Below, piece by piece: positions 1 to 5,271 of a stretch of DNA of 8,672 nt. The first letter of the stretch is position 1. The number at the start of each line of letters is the position of its first letter. Location: positions 2,393-11,064 of the forward strand of contig DOZG01000064.1 of the NCBI GenBank assembly GCA_003518125.1, given 5' to 3'. The notes under the pieces were generated by a model. That model was not told the DNA's origin. It searched no databases and saw only the letters and a list, made by a program, of their open reading frames with translations. The DNA comes from Patescibacteria group bacterium (GTDB lineage Bacteria; Patescibacteriota; Dojkabacteria; SC72). Made by a program: the position numbers and the translations under genes.

Positions 1-92
1 TTCTCTGGGGGTTTTTCAGATTGTTCCAGGATAAAACCTAGAATATCTGAAACAGATGATATTGTTTGAGTTTTACCTTTATATCCAGCCAT
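1..92 (-). CDS. 5' fragment of an unrecognised gene, last of the operon in this window
   Basis: The reading frame opens with ATG at 92-90, ten bases past the stop of the TrbL/VirB6-like gene, and runs without a stop off the left edge. The 30 visible residues begin MAGYKGKTQTISSVSDILGF and continue in a hydrophilic stretch ending near EQSEKPPE. No family is recognisable from so short a piece. It has no signal peptide or membrane segment in view, so the product may be cytoplasmic. The tight spacing on the same strand argues for co-transcription with the upstream membrane protein. In related genomes such positions often hold small type IV secretion partners or a VirB4-like ATPase, but nothing seen here identifies it as one. 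No Shine-Dalgarno sequence precedes the ATG. Confidence 0.6.
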   Translation of the reverse strand, partial: MAGYKGKTQTISSVSDILGFILEQSEKPPE

Positions 93-102
93 ATATATTC
101 AA

Positions 103-1575
103 TTACTTTATTAAACTTCCCACTAACGGTATGCCACTCAGAGCTTGCTTTGCTTCTGCTACTGCGTTGCCCGCAACTTGTGATGTAGTTGGTGGAATGA
201 TGGCTTGTGCATATTTATCTGCCTTCGAAGCAGCAAAAATTACGAAGATTTGAAGTATAAATATCAGCAGATTATTAACAAAACCCATCCCTTGGTCCAT
301 CTGTACCTGTGTTTGAGTAAGGGTAAGTTTGTCTGGACCAGGAAGAGATACTTCTCCACCATTTAAGGAATAGAGAACACCAGGGATATTTAAGATGGCA
401 AATGTTATTGGATACACCAATACATTTCTTAATATACTCTTCATCCAATTGATGAAACTTACACCTTTACCAGGCATTGCAGACATAGCGATCTGGAATG
501 GGCCAGTAATTACACCTATTAAAATTCCAATATATGCTTTTATCAGAGTAAGAAAGACCTTAAAGACACCAAAGGTTACAACACCCAGAATTGCTAGAAG
601 AATAAGTAGGAGAGGTAATCCCCAGGTTAGAGCTGTTGTTATAATAGCTGATCCAGTAAACGCTGCTACTATACCTGCAATTATACCAGCACCACTTCCA
701 ACTCCACCTAAAATACCAAGAATTCCCTTACTTCCAAAGTCTCCTGAAGGAAGTGCCTCTTGAAACAATCCTTGTGGTACAAATGCTCTAAATATACTTC
801 CAAAACTCTCAAGTGTTACCAAATCCTCATACCCACTAGCACCTTGTAACATATCCGCAAGAATAACCATTAGTAATCCACCAATATCTATTATAAATCC
901 AGCTATTGCAAAACTAAAAGTAACTCCAATTAAAGCTAATATGATATTGGGTAATGTATTTCCAAGAGTGACTAATGTCTGACCACCTATCTTACTCCTA
1001 AACATTATCATAAAACCAACTACAATCATTATTACAATAAAAAACACATATGTAATATTTCTGACCTGAGCCCAGAGTGTACTGATTCCAACATTCATCA
1101 ATTCATCATACCCAGAATCATATGGTCCAGTAGAAATAGCAGCATATATTGCAGTATCAGACTGATAGCCAGGCACCCATTCTTCTGCCAAATGTGCATA
1201 CACATTCACAAGAGGTTGAGATTGATACATAGCATATACACCATCTGCGGTCATCCCATATAAACCTCGTTTCATATCTTGTGGAAGTGTATCTGATTCC
1301 AACATAGCTTGATAATTTGAGGATATCTCTGGTGCTATATAAATAATAGCATTAGCAACTGAAGAAGTTGCATTAACAGCCTGTGACCTAGCAGAGTTAT
1401 ACTCATCTGGTTCTGCCCCTTGCCCTACATTCACAGCCTCAACAGTAGCACCATATGCTGAACTTAGATCTATACCCTGACTTTCTTCCTGCGCATACGC
1501 ATTAGTAGACAGAAAGAAAAAAGCGATAACTAACACCGATATAAATAGATCTGTATGAAATTTCTTTATTTTCAT
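103..1575 (-). CDS. TrbL/VirB6-like polytopic membrane protein (type IV secretion-type channel component)
   Basis: The 490-residue product starts with a signal peptide (basic MKIKK, hydrophobic residues 10-24, likely cleavage after AYA at 26-28). An exported region of about 140 residues follows, then a membrane block: about 174-192 (ending in the charged MIMFRSK turn), 208-243 (long, perhaps two passes), a Gly-rich segment 283-310, 312-340, 341-366, 385-404 and 431-449. A polar tail ends it. The order (exported N-terminal region, many helices, GPF and W-K-ILRNVLVYP motifs near 358-390) resembles the TrbL/VirB6 family, the inner-membrane channel part of conjugation and type IV secretion systems; this rests on resemblance and topology, with no catalytic residues to check. 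It lies 24 bases after the preceding gene and 10 before the next, so it belongs to the operon. No Shine-Dalgarno is seen; a TATAAC hexamer at 1582-1587 ends 6 bases before the ATG, without a clear -35. Confidence 0.6.
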   Translation of the reverse strand: MKIKKFHTDLFISVLVIAFFFLSTNAYAQEESQGIDLSSAYGATVEAVNVGQGAEPDEYNSARSQAVNATSSVANAIIYIAPEISSNYQAMLESDTLPQDMKRGLYGMTADGVYAMYQSQPLVNVYAHLAEEWVPGYQSDTAIYAAISTGPYDSGYDELMNVGISTLWAQVRNITYVFFIVIMIVVGFMIMFRSKIGGQTLVTLGNTLPNIILALIGVTFSFAIAGFIIDIGGLLMVILADMLQGASGYEDLVTLESFGSIFRAFVPQGLFQEALPSGDFGSKGILGILGGVGSGAGIIAGIVAAFTGSAIITTALTWGLPLLLILLAILGVVTFGVFKVFLTLIKAYIGILIGVITGPFQIAMSAMPGKGVSFINWMKSILRNVLVYPITFAILNIPGVLYSLNGGEVSLPGPDKLTLTQTQVQMDQGMGFVNNLLIFILQIFVIFAASKADKYAQAIIPPTTSQVAGNAVAEAKQALSGIPLVGSLIK

Positions 1576-1599
1576 TAGACAGTTATAAAATATTAAATA

Positions 1600-2958
1600 C
1601 TACATTATATACACAGGATCTGTTCTATTCTCTCCCTCACGAACATGGAAGTTCATATATGATATCTTATCAGGAAATACCTCTTGAGGTATATTATCAT
1701 GAGATTGAAATTCTAATTCTTCAGTAATGTAATCAACATCCCAAGCACATGATAACTTTTTATTCCCCACACCTGATATATTGGCATAACAATCGGTTAA
1801 AATATAAATCTTTCCTGAACTATTCCCACCAGGAGAGGTGAAATTACCATTTCTTAAATCATTAAATTCAGTAACACATGCACCATCAGCACAATCCTTT
1901 TTACTTCCCCATGGGGACTCCATAATGATTACGATAGAGGCAGTACTTACACAATTTTCATCACTTTCACCAAGTAAAGAACACTTAATCGCTTCTGCTG
2001 AATCAGTAATCGTCTTTTTAAATGATAATATAATCTCTTTAAGACTTGGTGTACAACCCACACTCTTTGTCCCGTTAATTTCCATCGGAAAAAACCTTGT
2101 ACTTGAATCGCAATCATTAATTACCTCACTAGCTTCTTCGGAGAGGTTATCATAATAACCTGGATAGTTTTGGGATTTACCCAGTATCTCTGAACTAGAG
2201 AGATATTTCTCAGGTGTAGGGTTAGCATAATTTCGACAGTATTCCCTACAGTCACTTTCTTGATACTCAGAAATTGAAATCTTATTTGATCCAGAACCTT
2301 CAGCATTAGAACTCCCTTCTATAGTATATTCAACACCAAAAGATTTTGTTTTAGAACCCTCAGATGCATCTATTAATCCAAATGTTTGTTCATCACCAGG
2401 ATATGCACTACTTGCAACAACTTCTTTTGTTATCATCTCTCCAGCAGGTCTTAATGTCCAATGATCTGTACCATCTTCTTCTGTATATATCTGCCTAACT
2501 GATGAATCCATTACAGGAGAACCGTTCATAAGTGGAGGGATTTCTATCTCCGTAAGCTCAATACTGGCTATCCTACTAACTACATCTCCGACTTGTAGTT
2601 CTCTTTCTACCTTACCCATATCAGCATTAAAGGATATAGTTCTAGCACAAATCTTTTCTGAAGAGTAACTATAGAAAGGGGATACACAGTCCGCTCCTAA
2701 AACATTACTTCCATTCACCACAACTTCTGGATAGACCTCTTTGATGGGCTTGAATTCCTCATCTATTTCTAAGAACATATCTTGTTGAAGATTACAATTT
2801 TCTCCATTATCAACCTCTACTTCTTCACTTAGTATATATTCATTTGTATCACTTTTTATAGTAGATATATTCTCAGTCTTTTTTACAACCAATATTCCAA
2901 ATATTATTAGGAATATTAAAAAGAGAAAAGTTTTTCTTCTATGCATTCTTTCCAACAT
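1600..2958 (-). CDS. membrane-anchored exported protein with 13 cysteines, function unknown
   Basis: I do not recognise this family. The 452-residue product has a short basic N-terminus (MLERMHRRK), one hydrophobic segment at about 10-25 that looks like an uncleaved signal anchor, and then an acidic, Ser/Asn-rich exported domain. Thirteen cysteines (55, 91, 104, 237, 241, 283, 302, 326, 336, 356, 361, 390, 404), all beyond the anchor, suggest disulfides outside the membrane. The C237-x3-C241 and C356-x4-C361 spacings are closely paired. A hydrophobic strand SIVIIMESPW lies at 341-350. There are no visible enzyme motifs. It sits between the two-FN3 protein and the TrbL/VirB6-like protein with short gaps, so it is probably a surface component of the same apparatus. 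A second ATG four codons in (2946-2944) is an alternative start. A possible promoter with an overlapping dyad lies just upstream. Confidence 0.75.
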   Translation of the reverse strand: MLERMHRRKTFLFLIFLIIFGILVVKKTENISTIKSDTNEYILSEEVEVDNGENCNLQQDMFLEIDEEFKPIKEVYPEVVVNGSNVLGADCVSPFYSYSSEKICARTISFNADMGKVERELQVGDVVSRIASIELTEIEIPPLMNGSPVMDSSVRQIYTEEDGTDHWTLRPAGEMITKEVVASSAYPGDEQTFGLIDASEGSKTKSFGVEYTIEGSSNAEGSGSNKISISEYQESDCREYCRNYANPTPEKYLSSSEILGKSQNYPGYYDNLSEEASEVINDCDSSTRFFPMEINGTKSVGCTPSLKEIILSFKKTITDSAEAIKCSLLGESDENCVSTASIVIIMESPWGSKKDCADGACVTEFNDLRNGNFTSPGGNSSGKIYILTDCYANISGVGNKKLSCAWDVDYITEELEFQSHDNIPQEVFPDKISYMNFHVREGENRTDPVYIM

Positions 2959-2963
2959 ACTAC

Positions 2964-2992
2964 AATATACATTGAATAGGAGAGGTATTCAA
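2964..2992 (-). promoter_or_regulatory. possible internal promoter for the 452-residue gene
   Basis: On the minus strand TTGAAT (2987-2992, 4 of 6 consensus) and TATATT (2964-2969, 5 of 6) are separated by exactly 17 bases. The -10 ends five bases before the ATG at 2958, which would put transcription start on or next to the start codon and give a leaderless mRNA. AT-rich sequence produces such matches by chance, so this is tentative. Confidence 0.35.
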
Positions 2993-2993
2993 T
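2971..2993. repeat. perfect 8-bp inverted repeat in the gap between two genes
   Basis: ATTGAATA (2971-2978) and TATTCAAT (2986-2993) are perfect inverted copies around a 7-base GGAGAGG centre. The element fills most of the 38-base gap between the two-FN3 gene and the 452-residue gene. It covers the -35 and almost all of the spacer of the possible promoter at 2964-2992, as a repressor operator would. Alternatively it is an intercistronic RNA hairpin. No T-run follows, so it is unlikely to be a terminator. Confidence 0.55.
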
Positions 2994-2996
2994 AAA

Positions 2997-4601
2997 TTAA
3001 TCTATTAGAATACCGTAATCAGAAAGAAGGGGTATCCGTCTGAAAGTGGTAGTATTAGCTGAGGTTGCAGCAAGTTCTACTTCATCAGATGTAGCCTCAC
3101 CAATAGTGGTTTCTACAGGTAATGGATCACTAAAATATTTTGGAGTAAAACTCACAATATCATCATTACTTTTGTCGAAATATTCACCATCCTCATTCCT
3201 TGCACCACCTATTGTTAATATCCAAAGTCCTTCACTATCAATTAATGTTGATAGAGGATGACTACTACCACTAGATCCAATGCCATCATCATCTGTAAAA
3301 GTTGCTATTACAACAGCATTTTCATAATCCTCTACATCCATACTTCCTGCTACTGTTTCAAATTGTGGAGGACTTGATTCTGTAGCGAAGGTAATTACTT
3401 CTTCTGTACTATCATATACATCATCCCCTGAGTACACTTCGAAATAGTATGTGGTTTCTGGTTGTAATTGTGTGACCTCTATACTATGTAGATAGTACTC
3501 TCCTTGAGAAGAGATTCCGTCTCTTTCATCCCTTCCTTTACTTGATAAATCAGAAGCTGATGTACCATACATTATATATCCAGTTTCTGACTCTTGAGAG
3601 TACCATATTACAGAGAAGCTTACATCTGTGAGATTTGTTATCATAACAGTATCTTCACCATATTCATCAGGCTCTGTTAAAGAAGTGTCCTCCGCTGATA
3701 CTATATTAATCCATACAAGATCACTTCTTAATTCATACTCTCTATCGAATGTTTCATCTGTATCATTATCTACTACAGGGGGTATATATACATCATCATC
3801 GTCAACTACAGGAGGAACAGTAACATCCTCTTCTTGAGCTATCAGTTTTGCACTGTCAGATACATATGTATCGTATAGACTACCAGATGATAGGAGCGTT
3901 TCAGTTAATTTCCCACTAGAACTAAATATTGTTCCATACTCACCCTCTACAAAACCTCCACTATCCACACTAGATACTCCTAGGATAATTAGACTTGTGG
4001 AATCAGACACAGTATACATACTTTTATTCGTAGTTCTTCTCAGTGCCGATAGATCTATTAACCAATTCCCATTACTTGATGGTACTGTTGCTACTGGATA
4101 CGTACTCTTATCCTTTGGAAATATATATAGTAGGGCATCATTATTACTAGTATCGGATAGTTCTCCATGAACAGGTGTTGGTGTCGGTGTATCTGTACTA
4201 ATATTGGCAGTAGAGAATGAAAATTCATTACCCTCCGTATTATTATACGTATCTCCTCCTGATATTATCTTAAAATCATACTGTGTACCTGGTTCTAAGC
4301 TTTTAAGTTCAATATAGTGGGTATGTCGTCTACCATTTCCCCTTTTATCTATAACTGAACTTCCTTCTGTACTATTCAGTATCGGAACTACAGAACCTGT
4401 TACATTACTATCAGTAGTCCATGTTACAGTAATAGAGTTGGTAGTGATATTTGCTAATATTACATCTTTAGGTTGGGTGTCTGCTCCTGCACTGGTAAAC
4501 CATTGTACTCCTTTGTATATAGCAAAGAGTGTTAATGGAATTCCTAATACTAGTATAAATACCGTAGTTAATTGTTTCTTTTGGTAAGGAGTTAGATACA
4601 T
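2997..4601 (-). CDS. membrane-anchored surface protein with two fibronectin type III units
   Basis: The 534-residue protein has a short cytoplasmic start (MYLTPYQKKQ), a signal anchor at about 11-28, and an exported region made of a duplicated two-domain unit. FN3 copy 1 spans about 45-132 (SITVTWTTDSNVTGSV, then HTHYIELKSLEPGTQYDFKI). A Thr-Pro linker (138-143) and a beta module with GNWLIDLSALR (178-188) follow. An acidic linker with a PPVVD repeat (263-280) leads to FN3 copy 2 at about 315-407 (FSVIWYSQESETGYIMYG, then YYLHSIEVTQLQPETTYYFEV) and a second beta module with GLWILTIGGAR (458-468). The WxTD...TGxVxYG pattern resembles FN3 domains joined to surface proteins and phosphatases. No catalytic site is seen, so a structural or adhesive role is likely. 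It heads the downstream operon, after the 309-base gap with promoter and hairpin. No Shine-Dalgarno is present. Confidence 0.8.
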   Translation of the reverse strand: MYLTPYQKKQLTTVFILVLGIPLTLFAIYKGVQWFTSAGADTQPKDVILANITTNSITVTWTTDSNVTGSVVPILNSTEGSSVIDKRGNGRRHTHYIELKSLEPGTQYDFKIISGGDTYNNTEGNEFSFSTANISTDTPTPTPVHGELSDTSNNDALLYIFPKDKSTYPVATVPSSNGNWLIDLSALRRTTNKSMYTVSDSTSLIILGVSSVDSGGFVEGEYGTIFSSSGKLTETLLSSGSLYDTYVSDSAKLIAQEEDVTVPPVVDDDDVYIPPVVDNDTDETFDREYELRSDLVWINIVSAEDTSLTEPDEYGEDTVMITNLTDVSFSVIWYSQESETGYIMYGTSASDLSSKGRDERDGISSQGEYYLHSIEVTQLQPETTYYFEVYSGDDVYDSTEEVITFATESSPPQFETVAGSMDVEDYENAVVIATFTDDDGIGSSGSSHPLSTLIDSEGLWILTIGGARNEDGEYFDKSNDDIVSFTPKYFSDPLPVETTIGEATSDEVELAATSANTTTFRRIPLLSDYGILID

Positions 4602-4607
4602 TACTAT

Positions 4608-4636
4608 ATATTACATTTTATCAATATTTTAGACAA
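4608..4636 (-). promoter_or_regulatory. possible proximal promoter of the two-FN3 gene
   Basis: TTGTCT (4631-4636) and TAATAT (4608-4613) on the minus strand are 17 bases apart, each matching consensus at 4 of 6 positions. The -10 ends six bases before the ATG at 4601, again predicting a start at or next to the initiation codon. Weak by itself; it is listed because the same spacing recurs at other starts in the window. Confidence 0.25.
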
Positions 4637-4707
4637 TAACCTAATTATTAGTACTAGTTAATCATTTATTTATAAAAGGTAGAGACATCTTAATATCAAT
4701 CCCTAAT

Positions 4708-4764
4708 ATTCATAAGTATTCAAAACTATTACTATAATATAAAGAAAGATTAAGACTTATGAAT
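4708..4764. repeat. 10-bp perfect inverted repeat, arms 37 bases apart
   Basis: ATTCATAAGT (4708-4717) is repeated exactly in inverse as ACTTATGAAT (4755-4764), with one further T-G wobble position on the outside. In a minus-strand transcript the arms could pair as the second stem of a leader. As DNA, the arms flank the plus-strand TATAAT at 4733-4738, an arrangement compatible with a repressor bound at two half-sites. The sequence alone does not decide between these. Confidence 0.5.
4709..4738 (+). promoter_or_regulatory. possible plus-strand promoter inside the gap
   Basis: TTCATA (4709-4714, 4 of 6) is followed after 18 bases by a perfect TATAAT (4733-4738) on the plus strand. A transcript would start near 4745 and run antisense through the hairpin at 4796-4837. 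There is no plus-strand gene downstream to serve, so it may be a chance match or drive an antisense RNA. Confidence 0.25.
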
Positions 4765-4788
4765 GATCTTAAAGATAAACTTGGAGAA

Positions 4789-4837
4789 TAAAAATGGGAC
4801 TGTTGTGTTAAGCACTTACACTTAACACTTCCGTCCC
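4789..4837 (-). ncRNA. two-part hairpin with T-rich tract: terminator, small RNA or structured leader
   Basis: Read on the minus strand, GGGAC pairs with GTCCC (4833-4837 with 4796-4800) and GTGTTAAG with CTTAACAC (4821-4828 with 4805-4812). Between the two stems lies a symmetrical internal loop, GGAA opposite AACA, and the apex is an 8-base loop. ATTTTTA (4789-4795) follows at once, as in a Rho-independent terminator, although the run is broken by A. It lies 74 bases past the stop of the DUF948-like gene and could end that transcript. However, the near-consensus promoter at 4850-4878 would start RNA only 6 or 7 bases before the hairpin. The unit could therefore make a discrete RNA of about 50-55 bases, or a 5' stem-loop or attenuator of a roughly 240-base leader. 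No known riboswitch or RNA family is recognised. Confidence 0.5.
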
Positions 4838-4849
4838 TCGTGATACCTT

Positions 4850-4878
4850 ATTATACTAATCTCTAGATATCTTTTCAA
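4850..4878 (-). promoter_or_regulatory. near-consensus sigma-70 promoter facing the hairpin and the downstream operon
   Basis: On the minus strand TTGAAA (4873-4878, 5 of 6 consensus) and a perfect TATAAT (4850-4855) are separated by exactly 17 bases. This is the best two-box promoter in the window. Start is expected near 4841-4844, just before the hairpin at 4837. It lies within the gap after the DUF948-like gene and can serve a small RNA, the two-FN3 gene and the genes after it, or both by read-through. Confidence 0.65.
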
Positions 4879-4910
4879 TAGTTATTTAACCCACTTAATG
4901 ATATTCCTAT

Positions 4911-5225
4911 TTACTTCTTAAGTCCCATGAAAAAACTAGAGATGGTAGAAAGTAAGTTTGAGATATTTCTTACTGGTACAATTACAGCTTGGTTTACCTC
5001 TTCTACAGTACCTTTGGTAGTACTAACAATTGTTTGTACATCATCTAATATTGTATTAGCTTTAGTAATTGTTTGGTTTGCTTCTTCCAGTATCTTAGTA
5101 CTGTTCTGTACTACTCCTCTAGAGTCTTTAATTACCATACCTAGTTGATAGAGTATGAATGTAAAGAACCCAGTAGGTACTACTATAATGATCATCCAAT
5201 ATATTGATGGTATTGTTTCAAACAT
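4911..5225 (-). CDS. DUF948-like small membrane protein with coiled coil
   Basis: The 104-residue product has one membrane segment at about residues 9-28 (from YWMIIIVVPTGF), then a helical region of about 31-80 rich in Asn, Thr, Val and Glu with hydrophobic residues at heptad spacing (VVQNSTKILEEAN, TITKANTILDDVQTIV). A C-terminal amphipathic segment (VRNISNLLSTISSFFMGLKK) includes a final Phe-Phe-Met patch. Size, single N-terminal helix and repeated 'ILDDV...TVEEVN' pattern resemble DUF948 (YtxG-type) proteins, small membrane proteins of unknown role linked to the envelope or stress. It lies 46 bases after the giant FN3 gene and may be transcribed with it; a small dyad occupies that gap. 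No Shine-Dalgarno precedes the ATG. Another single-pass coiled-coil protein is possible. Confidence 0.7.
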   Translation of the reverse strand: MFETIPSIYWMIIIVVPTGFFTFILYQLGMVIKDSRGVVQNSTKILEEANQTITKANTILDDVQTIVSTTKGTVEEVNQAVIVPVRNISNLLSTISSFFMGLKK

Positions 5226-5256
5226 ATGATTAATGTTTTAAATAATGTATGTATTA

Positions 5257-5271
5257 GGATATCAGATATCC
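5257..5271. repeat. short palindrome directly after the giant gene's stop
   Basis: GGATATC and GATATCC (5257-5263, 5265-5271) are inverted around a single base, immediately next to the TAG at 5272-5274. As RNA only five pairs with a 5-base loop would form, and no T-run follows, so a terminator is unlikely. A protein binding site or RNA-processing hairpin ahead of the DUF948-like gene is possible. Confidence 0.35.

Larger units (their letters stand above)
4602..4910. other. 309-base non-coding gap holding promoters, a hairpin and an inverted repeat
   Basis: This is by far the largest gap in the window; the others are 10 to 76 bases. No convincing gene fits in either strand: only peptides of 10 codons or fewer are open with ATG starts near the signals. 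It contains a near-consensus minus-strand promoter (4850-4878), a strong two-part hairpin followed by a T-rich tract (4789-4837), a 10-bp inverted repeat (4708-4764), a weaker plus-strand promoter (4709-4738) and a weak minus-strand promoter next to the downstream gene (4608-4636). It may encode a small RNA, a structured leader of the downstream operon, or both. Confidence 0.7.

Noticed and set aside
395..763. 122-codon open frame on the plus strand
   Set aside because: It is antisense to the membrane block of the TrbL/VirB6-like gene; its repeated Pro/Ile/Arg content mirrors Gly/Ile/Leu codons of that gene.
4638..4662. AT-rich near-palindrome around TAGTACTA
   Set aside because: Only the central 8 bases are symmetrical; such short palindromes are expected in AT-rich intergenic DNA.
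4759..4791. Ten-codon plus-strand frame MNDLKDKLGE between the possible plus-strand promoter and the hairpin
   Set aside because: It is too short to distinguish from chance, has no ribosome binding site, and its start lies within an inverted-repeat arm.
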